DNA of 64,000 nt from assembly GCA_916048095.2 (NCBI GenBank), contig OU696592.1, positions 1,076,626-1,140,625 of the forward strand. Reading direction: 5' to 3'. The notes under the pieces are model-generated. The model was not told where the DNA came from and ran no database searches. It saw only the letters and a list, made by a program, of their open reading frames with translations. Shown here in pieces: positions 36,301-45,272 of this stretch; position 1 is the first letter of the stretch; the number at the start of each line of letters is the position of its first letter. The translations under genes and the position numbers were made by a program. Source of the stretch: Sacculina carcini. Taxonomy: Eukaryota > Arthropoda > Thecostraca > Sacculinidae.

Positions 36301-39300
36301 ACACACTACTAGATATTCAATCGTCTGCTAATTACACTAAAACCTCTATTTGAGCGGCATGTTGTTCTATTTTTCAAACCTTCTATCTCGTAGTGTCGTT
36401 CAATTATAGGGTGCCGCTCTATTTTTCCGCTATTTGGTCGGAATTTTCGAAAAAAATACGGTAAATTTTATGGATGAAAAAGTAACTAGGTAACGTATAC
36501 ATATTTACTCAACAAAAGACACAAATACACGATGATTATTGGTAATTAATCACAAATACACTAATAAAATGAGTCAGTCATGCCTATTGCCAAGAGATAA
36601 TTGATCAAAGTGAAGTTTAATTAGAGTTACCGTTCAATTAGAGGATTTGCGGTAGGTGCCATCATGAGACAATATTGAAATATACCATCACAAACAGTGC
36701 ATCACTTTTACCGCAAATTGAGAATCTATTTTGCAGTGTTTCATTCTGAATGAATGTGTGTGTGTGTCTGTGTGTGTGTGCGATATAGTATGAGGATAGG
36801 TCACGATGTGTTTTACAACGTGATGTGTTGTGATGTGTGATATGGTACAGTTCGAGGATGATGTCTTGTGTGATGTGATGTGTGATGTGGTACAGTTCTA
36901 GTATGATGTCTTGTGTGATGTGATGTGTGATGTGGTACAGTTCTAGTATGATGTCTTGTGTGATGTGATGTGTGATGTGGTACAGTTCGAGAATGATGTC
37001 TTGTGTGATGTGATGTGTGATGTGGTACAGTTCGAGGATGATGTTTTGTGTGATGTGATGTGTGATGTGGTACAGTTCGAGGATGATGTCTTGTGTGATG
37101 TGATGTGTGATGTGGTACAGTTCGAGGATGACGGAGGGACAGCAGAGAGCAGGTGTGATGGCGGGGGGAACTTTGCCCACACGCTACACCTCAGCCGGCC
37201 CTGTTGTAAGTAGACCCGGTCCTCTCGGCCTCACGGCGCAGTACGCCACTCTTTCTCGACAATGCAAGACTCTGGAGTCGTCCGATTTCTACTAACACTC
37301 CGTCTCTCCCTCTCTCTCTCCCTGTCTCTCTCCCTCTGTCTGCCTGCTGGTGACAATCTGGTGCCGGGTTGTTGTGTGGAGTCTAATGCTTGCATGACGC
37401 CTGCTCGTACTAACCCACTTGCCTGACCATCATACCCCTCTGTGTGTCTGTGCGTGAGTGTCTTTTATGGCGTAGAGCTCAGTTTTGAACAAAAAGTATC
37501 GCTTTAAGTGTAGGGTTTTAACGCTTGATGTGTATATTCTTGTGTAGTCGACAGATGAATGTGTTTGTTTGTCTGTCTGTCTTGCGTATGTTTTTGTGTG
37601 TGTGTGTGTGTGTGTGTTTATATGCTATGTCTGTCGTTTATTTTTCAGGGTTTTTTATTCAGGGGCTTTCTCGTGAACTAATGTAATGCAGCCATTTTTG
37701 CTCTCTTGCTGTCTGGACCGATTTAAACAATATTTGTTCCATGTATTTATTATATATTGAGCGAGGTTAGAGATTTCAGTGCAAGACACGCTACAAACAT
37801 TATCCCAATGTAAATTTGATGCGAGATAAATTTTATGCAAGCGGCTTGCAATGCTATCATTGCAATCATCCACTCATCATCGCACTGCTAGCAACATTCT
37901 CAACATTCGGGGTGTATGTGTTTGCCATACACACACACATACATACGCACACAAATATGCGCGCTTAAATATATACGCACACTGTTTCCTATCATGAGTA
38001 AGAGTTTTATATTTTGGCATTTATTTGAGATTGTAGAGCGTATATTTGGAGGTTGGTGGCGATTATGGCTCAATATATTATCGTTTTTTTAATTTATTAT
38101 CTGCAGGTTATTATGTGTGTTGTGTTGTGTTGTGCGCTCATTTGAGCGTTGTTGTTTATGCTGTGTTATTGCAGCGTGTGACTTGGCAACAATGAGGCTT
38201 TTTTCTAGTCATCTTGTCTTTTCATATTCAACGCCTCGATTTTGTATGATCACCATGTGTATGTATGTGTGTGTGTGTTTTCTAGTTGCTTAATACATTA
38301 GAGCTGGTATGTGTGTGTGTGCGTGTGTGGGTGAGTGGTTTTTAATGCACCAGTCATGAGGAGGAGCTACCAACAATACTAACATTAACAAATATATCAC
38401 TAACAACGCTAACATCAACAAGATACGACAAACAACTCTAACATTAACCAAATACTACTAACAACGCTAACATTACAAAGTTCTACTGATTCCTTATTGA
38501 TTATTATCTCGACCATCCTTCATATCGTATTATCTTATTATCTAATTATCATTGTTTTCTTTCGCTGTCCTTCTGCTATTGTCTGCACAAAGTTGCTGGG
38601 TTATTTTCGCCGTCCAAATCAACCTTGTCGACTCAGTCAGTTATCCAGTCGTTCAGTTAGTCAGTTATCCGGTTAGTTATTCAGTTAGTCAGTCATTCGG
38701 TCAGTGATTGAGTCAGTCATTCGGTTATTTAGTCAGTCATTCGGTTATTTAGTCAGTCATTCGGTTAGTTATTCAGTTAGTCAGTCATTCGGTCAGTAAT
38801 TGAGTCAGTCAGTTAGTTAGTCAGTCATTCGGTTAGTTATTCAGTCAGTAATTGAGACAGTCAGTTAGTTATTCAGTCAGTAATTGAGTCAGTCAGTCAG
38901 TCATTTAGTTAGTTATTCAGTCAGTAATTGAGTCAGTCAGTTAGTCAGTCATTCGATTAGTCATTCAGTCAGTAATTGAGTCAGTCAGTTAGTTAGTTAT
39001 TTAGTCAGTAATTGAGTCAGTCAGTTAGTTAGTCAGTCAGTTAGTTATTCAGTAATTGAGTCAGTCAGTTAGTTAGTTATTTAGTCAGTGATTGAGTCAG
39101 TCAGTTAGTTAGTTATTTAGTCAGTAATTGAGTCAGTCAGTTAGTTATTTGGTCAGTAATTGAGTCAGTCAGTTATTCAGTCAGTCAGTAATTGGGTGCG
39201 GCCGCAGATATTTCAGCTGTTTGCTATTTGATCCTGCGATTTATTTGATCGGTCGCGGTTTTCATGGCAGCATGGTGGCTATTGGTCTTGTTAATGGTGT

Positions 39301-39987
39301 TAATGGTGACGTGAAGGGGCCTCGCCATCTTGCTGTATTTGCGCTTATAACTGGCATTGTCGTCAAGGTCAGTTTGGTATTTCGCACTGCTCCTGTTCTC
39401 TGTCTCTCACTCACACACTCTCTCCTCGTCCACCGTTGCTCTTTCATGCATCGGCACATGCCTCATCGTTCAGTGTTTTATTATCATGTTATCTACTGCA
39501 CTCGTTTAGCACAGTGTCCACGTGTCTCTCACCGACACAATGTCTATTCGGCTTGCAGACTTGCATGTTGCACACTTACATGATGCAGACTTGCATGCGC
39601 GTTCTGTCATTGTCTTCGAGATTTATTTTATTTATTGTTTGTTGCTGTTTGAGTTGTATTTTAGCGGTGACAACTGGTGTTTACTGCGTGATTCTGGCAG
39701 TCATTTCAAAGCGGATTTTTGCTCGCTGATTTCTCATATTATTTACTCTGTTGTGTTTTTTGTGTTTTTATTTTCTGATCGTGCACACGTTTCACTCTGT
39801 TATACGGGCTTTGATTTTATGTAAAGTGGACATTGTTAAAAACTCGTGAGGTCGTGCTAATGTTGGCTGGGCTTGTGATACGTGGGCGCGTGTGTGACAG
39901 GGCACGTGCACCGATCCTCCTCCTTACACCACGGCCCTCCTGTCTTCAAGTGTGGCCGAACACTCCGACTACGATAACTACAACTAG
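26652..39987 (+). CDS. TTYH: Tweety-family (TTYH) five-pass membrane channel protein, 13-exon model
   Basis: Joined exons: 26652-26768, 27550-27710, 28349-28460, 29496-29618, 30236-30357, 31829-31924, 32621-32693, 33388-33618, 34305-34444, 35419-35520, 35773-36021, 37121-37205 and 39901-39987. All phases agree and give 565 residues. Family marks are LVHALPHFNF near the N-terminus, TM1 (47-65) followed by CCC, TM2 ending in GFYGN, TM3 (about 214-235), TM4 (244-268), the paired cysteines of DFCVWPD and YYLNCSGG, LLCQNIHRLYERSLHSLC, and TM5 (393-415). N-glycosylation sequons lie in the presumed outer loops (NVS, NET, NIT, NIS, NCS). Tweety proteins are plasma-membrane proteins linked to swelling-activated anion currents and lipid handling. 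The tail is Pro/Gly-rich and can end in two ways. AATAAA at 40493 could serve the long form. No transcript data support the model; exon 4's left edge has an alternative. Confidence 0.9.
27550..27710 (+). CDS. TTYH: Tweety exon 2 (TM1)
   Basis: Residues 40-92 plus two bases. Acceptor (TG)n-TCAG. TM1, the CCC motif and GLKWSMGCVATLT are here. The donor GTCGCT is weak but is the one that keeps phase with exon 3. Confidence 0.8.
28349..28460 (+). CDS. TTYH: Tweety exon 3 (TM2 end, first outer loop)
   Basis: Completes Cys93 and encodes VVLAAGFYGNETVHSG through VSNITNL. Acceptor (TG)n-TATAG. It ends at CTG before GCAAGT, a good GC-type donor. A GT two codons later (phase 1) is the alternative. Confidence 0.8.
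28606..28905. repeat. GC-rich repeat-like block bounded by GAGTTGTGTTGTTGTTGT (intron 3)
   Basis: The block starts and ends with the same TTG-rich phrase (28608 and 28890), as a target duplication or a tail would give. GC content is higher than the surrounding intron. No protein frame or known family is recognised. Confidence 0.4.
29496..29618 (+). CDS. TTYH: Tweety exon 4 (outer loop 1)
   Basis: Residues 131-171, TRSTETLLVQDVSARLENL through VRWLDTE. Acceptor GTGCAG after a (TG)n tract. If the phase-1 donor of exon 3 is used, the exon would begin at 29491 after CAAG instead. Donor GTGGCG. Confidence 0.75.
29678..29850 (+). repeat. Dispersed repeat with CTGCGTGTCGT core, copy 2 (intron 4)
   Basis: Matches 5529-5712 in core and tail. 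It lies 60 bases downstream of Tweety exon 4. Confidence 0.75.
30236..30357 (+). CDS. TTYH: Tweety exon 5 (outer loop 1)
   Basis: Residues 172-211 plus two bases: MTWMGMNISEEVSVLRHI through IRLSETI. Acceptor GGTAG after about 45 bases of TG-rich sequence; donor GTGACT. Confidence 0.8.
30380..31676. repeat. 18-bp minisatellite in Tweety intron 5
   Basis: About 72 units of ACATTCACTTGATCAATA and variants; each unit holds the palindrome TGATCA. Because 18 is a multiple of three and units lack stops, 430-440 codon frames stay open on both strands; they are not genes. Confidence 0.97.
31829..31924 (+). CDS. TTYH: Tweety exon 6 (TM3)
   Basis: Completes Arg212, then WPAMVMLLSLITVFCILL and VVRHSRWLLV. 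Matches the family's RW-TM3-K/R-x-W-L block. Acceptor TACACAG after a TG tract; donor GTCAGT. Confidence 0.85.
31940..32272. repeat. 15-bp minisatellite in Tweety intron 6
   Basis: About 22 units of CTGTTATTATTAACA, alternating CTGTT and CTGCT variants. Confidence 0.95.
32621..32693 (+). CDS. TTYH: Tweety exon 7 (TM4)
   Basis: Completes Phe244, then FSVVSLFSLIVCFLLASVY and VFVTV. Acceptor GGTGTAG after a 75-base TG tract; donor GTGAGT, phase 0. Confidence 0.85.
32700..33045. repeat. ACTGAC-based microsatellite in Tweety intron 7
   Basis: Irregular mixture of ACTGAC, ACACTAATACTGAC and GATACACTGATA words. A similar CACTGACACATACTGACACA run follows exon 11 at 36035-36130. Confidence 0.85.
33388..33618 (+). 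CDS. TTYH: Tweety exon 8 (second outer loop)
   Basis: Residues 269-345, with the paired cysteines of MADFCVWPD and TYYLNCSGG and the SPWQQPL segment that aligns with NPFQQRL of vertebrate TTYH. Acceptor GATCAG after (TG)23; donor GTGCCA. Confidence 0.9.
33695..33790 (+). repeat. tRNA-like B-box fragment (intron 8)
   Basis: CAGGGTTTGATTCCCTG forms a perfect T-arm hairpin with a B-box-like centre. No matching D arm or acceptor stem is seen, so this is at most a decayed SINE head joined to the LINE tail that follows. Confidence 0.4.
33800..34265 (-). mobile_element. LINE 3' fragment (intron 8)
   Basis: The minus strand encodes NYEKRLEKIGLSSLEKRRLR, GDLINVFK, RCIDIWNRL and FKHRLDKCGYG, the C-terminal end of a CR1/Jockey-like polymerase. 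A related fragment lies at 58110-58462. The 112-codon frame is open; the 5' part is lost. Confidence 0.8.
34305..34444 (+). CDS. TTYH: Tweety exon 9 (second outer loop end)
   Basis: Residues 346-391 plus two bases: LEPAVAELRTHLSSC through RSLHSLCDTT. Acceptor (TG)n-TCAG; donor GTGAGT. SINE copy 4 begins within a few bases of the donor. Confidence 0.88.
34451..34726 (+). repeat. tRNA-Val-like SINE, copy 4 (5' truncated, intron 9)
   Basis: Keeps only the B-box end of the tRNA head (GGGGTTCAAAACCCGACCGA) and the full body to GTAGCAGCTGTCACTTGAG. It starts a few bases after the exon 9 donor. Confidence 0.85.
34915..34978 (+). repeat. Retroposon tail with (TAA)n (intron 9)
   Basis: CTCCTCCCATGCTACGGCAT, then TTTGCCTGTAAT and (TAA)7; partner of 15010-15096. 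Confidence 0.55.
35419..35520 (+). CDS. TTYH: Tweety exon 10 (TM5)
   Basis: Completes Leu392, then VGVVVLVLSLLLCGLALIVL and AWCDAHAWIHIQK. Acceptor ATGCAG after (TG)n; donor GTACCA. Confidence 0.87.
35773..36021 (+). CDS. TTYH: Tweety exon 11 (cytoplasmic tail)
   Basis: Completes Arg426, then RDYLRVDTVDHYGTTC, a Gly run, and Pro-rich segments (DTPPPLPL, LRPPPPFPT). Donor GTCAGT at 36022. Reading through would stop at 36052. Confidence 0.75.
36334..36662. mobile_element. Decayed Tc1/pogo-like MITE (intron 11)
   Basis: AACCTCTATTTGAGCGGCAT at the left and CCGTTCAATTAGAGGATTTG at the right are loosely inverted. The interior is AT-rich and non-coding. A tentative call. Confidence 0.35.
36826..37120 (+). 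repeat. 45-bp minisatellite ending at the exon 12 acceptor
   Basis: Seven units, each carrying GATGTGGTACAGTTCGAG or TTCTAG variants. The last GGTACAG is the exon 12 acceptor. The units are TG-rich. Confidence 0.9.
37121..37295 (+). CDS. TTYH: Tweety exon 12, short-isoform C-terminus
   Basis: Acceptor GGTACAG is the last copy of a 45-base minisatellite. The exon reads SRMTEGQQRAGVMAGG and continues to a stop at 37295 with TAQYATLSRQCKTLESSDFY (566-residue form). A strong internal donor GTAAGT at 37206 allows splicing to exon 13 instead, so this is both an internal and a terminal exon. Confidence 0.65.
38630..39195. repeat. TCAG/TTAG-based tandem repeat (intron 12)
   Basis: A 565-base run of GTCAGTCAGTTAGTTATTCA words with longer composite periods such as CAGTCAGTAATTGAGTCAG. 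Confidence 0.93.
39901..39987 (+). CDS. TTYH: Tweety exon 13, PPPY-bearing alternative C-terminus
   Basis: Acceptor TGTGTGACAG. Reads GTCTDPPPYTTALLSSS and ends EHSDYDNYN-stop, in phase with the internal donor at 37206. PPPY is a WW-domain ligand; vertebrate TTYH2/TTYH3 are known to bind the ubiquitin ligase NEDD4-2 through a PY motif. Confidence 0.65.
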   Translation, partial: GTCTDPPPYTTALLSSSVAEHSDYDNYN

Positions 39988-40919
39988 GCCCAACTAGGCG
40001 GTTGTGGCTCTTGAATTCCTGCCGTCAATATATATTTTCAATCGAGCATTTGGTGTGTGTGTGTGTTTGTGTGTGGTCGCGTGATTATGGTTTTATTTGT
40101 GCGATAGCTAGCTTTATTTTGTTCTAGTTCAGGTGTACGTTGTTTGGTCAGTACATCGAGGAGTAATTTGACTGCGACTTATTTGGCGGGCATCTTGTGT
40201 GTCTCTGCGGCGCATTTTCTGTGTGTCAATGTGTTTGTTGTGTTTTCATCAAGTATGCAACACGGCAATGAACCACATAAAAACCCTGGCATCTCTCCTG
40301 TATTCTATGCTCCCCGTTCTTGTGTATGTGTGTGTGTGTGTTGAGTAGTGTTCGTTTCCTATCATCATAAATGTGTTAGTGCTAAGCGGCAACGAGAGTA
40401 GGCTTTTCTCAATGTCGTCTTTGTCAATTGTTCAGACCTGCAACGATCTTTTCACTCATCTTCAGTGTCAGTGTGTGCGCGCGCAGTTTTCAAATAAACA
40501 CATCTCAACAGACTGTGCCTTGTTCTTCAAGTTGGCAATGAACTCTGGTTTCATACACACACGCACGATTCATAGCGTGGCCATCCAATTTTTTATCTGA
40601 AATTCCACATTGTTGTGGGTTTAATTTGTTCATGTGGTTCGCCAGTTGTCACAGGCAGCTACAAAAACAGTTGCTTATACAGAATTTAGCGATGGACAAT
40701 GATTTTCGCAAGTTAGAAATGTAAAGTGACATATTATTGATGATACAATTAGAAGAATCGACAACGTTTCACCATGAATTTAGATATTCATATGAGTTTG
40801 GGGTATTTAGTATTCAGTATGGAATATCAGACTATCGACGAGTTTGAACACCATTAACCACTTTATTCTTGAAGTAATGTTTTATTATGCTGGGGAGTTT
40901 TGCAATTTCTATGTAAAAA

Positions 40920-41520
40920 TGGTTCAGCGAAGGTTCGCCAGATGAGTTTTACATATGAAGGACGTTTTAATTGAACAGGAACTCCACCAGTGAAACAGCA
41001 AATAAAATGGCTCGATGAGAACAGACTGATACTGAATATTAAAAACCCAATACATGCTATTCAACAATAAAACAAAGAAGAAATGACAGGATGAAATGTG
41101 CATCAAGGTTGGTGGTTCATTCGTTAAAAAAACCGGAACTTTCAAATTCTTGGGGGTGACTATTGATCAAAACTTATCTTGGGTATATACATCATATCAT
41201 CATATAAGCTTTGTAACCTAAAAAACTTTCCAAAATATCGTACGCAATGTGCAAACTCAGACACTTGTTCATAGATGAGAATGCCCGCCTCATTTTGTAT
41301 AACAGCCTAGTCAAGCTACACTTGAGTTTTTACAATGAAATTTGGGAGTCGTCGTAGATAACCAGACTGACAAAGCTAATTACAACTCAGAAACATTTAA
41401 TAAGGATCATCGCAAATATACAAATTCGACAATCCACGAGGCCTTACTTCAAATTATATAACATTCTTAACTTTGATAAAATGGTAAAACTAAACACGAC
41501 AGTGTTCATGTTCCGGGTAC
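40920..41520 (+). mobile_element. Highly decayed LINE reverse-transcriptase fragment
   Basis: Across shifted frames: WLDENRLILNIK, then ENARLILYNSLVKLHLSFYN, QKHLIRIIANIQ and NILNFDKMVKLNTTVF. This is the order of the RT palm end and thumb in CR1/Jockey-like LINEs. Several stops and frameshifts are present. A TG microsatellite follows (41535-41820). Confidence 0.65.
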
Positions 41521-41534
41521 ACAAATACATGTAC

Positions 41535-41820
41535 ATGTACGTGTACGTGTATTCAGTGTGTACATGTTGGGTTGTGTCTGTTTGTGTGTGTATGCACCTG
41601 TGTACGTATATTTGCTCGTGTGTTTTGTGTTTGTGTGTCTATGTGTGCTTGCGAGTGTTTGTGTGCATGTGTATGTATGTCTGTGTGCGTGTGTATGTTT
41701 GCAACTGCACATTGCACTGGCTGTTGCTTCACTACGCCTCACTCGGGCGACACATTCATGCGCTCGTGTGCGCGTGCGTGTGTGTATGTGTGTGCGGGTG
41801 TGCATGGGTGTATGCGTGTG
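41535..41820. repeat. TG-rich compound microsatellite
   Basis: Imperfect GTGTGTATG/GTGTGCGTG repeats; the Cys/Val-rich frames are artefacts. Confidence 0.85.
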
Positions 41821-43490
41821 ACGCCAGGTAACATCTAGTTCAGGTGAGGTCAATCTACAGGCATTTGAGTATGAGCGCTGCATTCATCAACCTTGATCCG
41901 TAACAGAATATACTTTCTAGCATGTATGGCGCCTGTATTGGCAATTTGTTTTGAATTTGTCATATTACGTAACTTATGGGCCCATTGTTCCCAATGCTTG
42001 ATCTCAAACACTTCGATAATTGCATATTAAAACTCCGTTTTATATCTGCATCCTATAGGTTGTCGATTTTTAATGTTCGTCTTAGCAGCATAGTCATGAT
42101 GTTGCAATCGCCTCAACTTGCCCCGTATCTCCTAGCCTTAATCTCATCTTGATGAATTATCAAACAAGTGGCGCGCCAGTATATTTCAGGTGTGGGGCTG
42201 AGGGAAAAGATACGGGGCTGGACGGAACAGGGAGACCATGTTCCCAATATTGAAGATGATATCAATTTTGTGATCGCGCCAAAATTGAGGATTTCATTGA
42301 AAAATTGACTTCTTATAGACAATGACAAATTGCATGTCAAGTTTAACTATTCTAACTCTACCAAAATCCGACATTTCAAGCATATTACAAATAGAACCCG
42401 AACAGTGCACAAAATGGGCACGTCGGGAGAATGAGGACGTATGATCACCCTAGGAACCCTGGGCAGCTACACTTCAAATGTTTGCGGGGAGGATTATTGG
42501 GTTGTTAGAGGGGACCTGCGCATTTAGGGAACTCAAGCCCCCCTAACCCCTCTTGGCGTCGCCACTGTGTCAAAGGCATTCATGCAAATACGACAAGATC
42601 AGCGAAGTTTCGGATTTTCAGAGGTAACACGGCTAGAATATCACATACGTTCACGTTATATAGGTACAGTAGCGGTACAGAACAGTCAACTATATCTCCC
42701 GTCCACCGTGGTTGCATGTCCCGTCGCCAGGGTGCAGCAGAGGCGCTATGACCTCAGAGGGTGAAGCTAACAGTCGCCGTTTTAATCATCGTCTTAATTG
42801 TTGATTAAAGTGTTAATGTTAATTTTTTCCATTTATAACTTCAACTCATAAGAATATATTTATTTGGGTCTGTATTAAAAAAATAATGCATTACCGGTGT
42901 TTGTTTCGAGTTTGCAGTAGGAGCATTCGAAAATAGGCGGTCTTTCATGAGACTCGAGAACGTAACCACAACAATTACCATCAGTTGTTATGGACAATTA
43001 ATTTCTCTTGGCACAGCTCTTGTGTCATTTTGGCCTATGCTCGACGATGTCAAAACGATATGTTGCATATCAACGTTGATCAAAATGGTACATGTCGTGG
43101 GTGTATTAAGCAATCGCGTGTCTAGCGACTGAAAGTTAGGCATGTGACCATCTTGACCAATATTTCTTCAGTTGTATAAAGTTCAGTGGTTTTCAAACTA
43201 TTCAGTGCTTACACGTACAATTCAAACATGACCCGAACCATCGTATATGTAGTGGCCAACCGCATGATATATTTTTGATGGTGAAAGTTTTATTATATGC
43301 ACCACATCAGAGCCACATTAAAGATATATTAATTTCGATAGTGTACGTACATTGTTGTGAAGTACAATGAATCCTCCAAATAGTGGAATATTCTCTTGGT
43401 CACGATCAAAAGAAGGCCTATCAAATACATGTTGATCATGGGTTATGTGCGATTCTCAAATAGCGGAAATACGGTTGACTGTTGTGACAT
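41821..43490. other. Gene-free stretch with MITE ends
   Basis: At 42553-42567 TTGGCGTCGCCACTG is the right end of a CAGTGGCG-type MITE whose left end is not found. CAGTGGTTTTCAAACTA at 43182 matches 266. No gene seen. Confidence 0.4.
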
Positions 43491-43775
43491 CAGTGGCGGC
43501 GTCAGTATTCTTCCGATGGGGGCGCTGAGAGGGGGGGGGGGCTAAAGGAAAAGTTGAGGAGACTTGGCGAAGCATGAAGAGCTACAATCGAACACTGACT
43601 ACATGGTATAATAAAAAGGTAATGGGACACACTGATTCAGTCCTCGAACTTGAACCATAATTACAGGACTTCATTTACAGTGGTAATAAATTTTATTGTC
43701 CATGATTATGATTTTTGGGGGGCTTAGGGGAGGCTTGGCATATTTTTGGAGGGATCCAGCCCCCCCTTGGCGCCG
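43491..43775. mobile_element. hAT MITE with perfect TSD (TGTGACAT)
   Basis: The left end is CAGTGGCGGCGTCAG and the right end TTGGCGCCG, which lacks the last few bases. Perfect 8-bp target duplications TGTGACAT flank it at 43483-43490 and 43776-43783. The interior shares TTCCGATGGGGGC and CTTGGCGAAGCATGAAGA with the next MITE. Eight-base duplications are the hAT signature. Confidence 0.88.
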
Positions 43776-44256
43776 TGTGACATGCTCGACTGTTGGTAGA
43801 TACAAGTAATATATTTGGCCGGCATCAGGCATAGTCAAACTAGGCGGCTACCTAGGAAGTGGGTTTGGTGGGCCACGCACATGAATCATACAGGAACATA
43901 TATCTTCTTATATCTCCGAATGACAAGAACAATTGACAATTTCGATTACTCTGCAATCGGAGACTAATGATGTGAATCAGTAGCGGCTATCGAAATTATG
44001 ATTGAGTTCAAGTGGTGGGTTATGTTAAACAGCCTGGCCTAACCTGATGTCTGACAAAGTTTAATTACAGAAAATAGTTGTATTTGAGTATATTGCGACG
44101 GTCAATGAAATCACAAAGAACGTGAAAATTTTGCCACTGCGAAAACGCGCTTAAGCCAATGCAATGATACGAAACTCGAATAATAGGAAAATTGGCCAAG
44201 ATCGTCACTAGCTTAATTTTCAGCCAATAGACACGCCACTGTCAGATGCACCACGG

Positions 44257-44520
44257 CAGTGGCGGCGCCAGGATTTTTCCGATGGGGGCTAAGGAAAAAG
44301 TTGAGGGGGCTTGGCGAAGCATGAAGAACTACACACAAACGCTGACATGATATAATAAGGGACTGGGGCACAATGATTCAGTCCTCGAACTTGAACCATA
44401 ATTACAGGACTTCATTTACAGGGGTGAGAAATTTTATTCTCCATGATTATTATTTGGGGGGGGGGTTGGCACATTTTTGGAAACTGGAGCCCCCCAAGCC
44501 TCCCCTTGGCGCCGCCACTT
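44257..44520. mobile_element. hAT MITE with perfect TSD (CACCACGG)
   Basis: Termini CAGTGGCGGCGCC and GGCGCCGCCACTT are near-perfect inverted repeats. Target duplications CACCACGG lie at 44249-44256 and 44521-44528. Same family as 43491-43775; 264 bases, non-coding. Confidence 0.92.
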
Positions 44521-44883
44521 CACCACGGCAGGTACCATTTTGACCAACGCTCCGTGTGGCGATGCAAACCACACCGATTATTGGCCAAGGTAGTCCCTCC
44601 TATATCAGTTAAGCGATGTCTCTGGGAACTTAACTTACGGATAGTTAACTGTACAGTGGCGATTATCACCCGTAGTCCTAGATATAATCTTGGTGGGCTT
44701 AATTCACACATCACCCCCTTTCTTAAGGTTGTGCTGTAGAAGATGTATTCATATCATCATACATACAATCCAAAACTATGCAGATGGAAATTTTATCTCT
44801 CAGGGTTATAGCACAATCACGCTTTGTCAATCTGTCAGTGGGAGAAAGTGTTAGTGGACCAATTGATGCTGAACATGCTAAAC

Positions 44884-45199
44884 CAGTGGTTCCCAACCTG
44901 GGGGTAATTTAGCGTTTGTTCGGGGGTAATGTAGGGGTGACAGGAAAATGCTAAGAATTCTGAAATTCAAGAAAACATTGCGGTACCTTGTATTGGGATT
45001 AATGTTAACTTAGCATATTATGTTTATTGTTTGCATTGTGTGGATATTCTATTGCTCATATGGTGTGTTATATATAGTTGTGTGTGCACGCGTGCGTGTG
45101 TGTGAATGCTTACAGTAACATGTACAGTAACAAAGGGGTAACATGCTTAATAGGGGATGCTAAATTGGGTAACAAGCTGAAAAAGTTTGGGAACCACTG
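44884..45199. mobile_element. hAT MITE with perfect TSD (TGCTAAAC), upstream of PLAG-like gene
   Basis: Inverted ends CAGTGGTTCCCAACCTGGG and AAGTTTGGGAACCACTG; target duplications TGCTAAAC at 44876-44883 and 45200-45207. It sits 73 bases before the ATG of the zinc-finger gene. Confidence 0.93.
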
Positions 45200-45272
45200 T
45201 GCTAAACGAACGACTGTGTGTGGCGTGCCCGTGAGCAGCTAGAGGCGATCAGTTGCACCAGCCGTATGCCAA

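Noticed and set aside
38630-39195. CRISPR-like regular repeats
   Set aside because: Direct short tandem repeats with no spacers, in an animal intron.
39221-39583. 120-codon frame in Tweety intron 12
   Set aside because: No homology recognised, no phase-compatible splice sites, TG/CA-rich ends.
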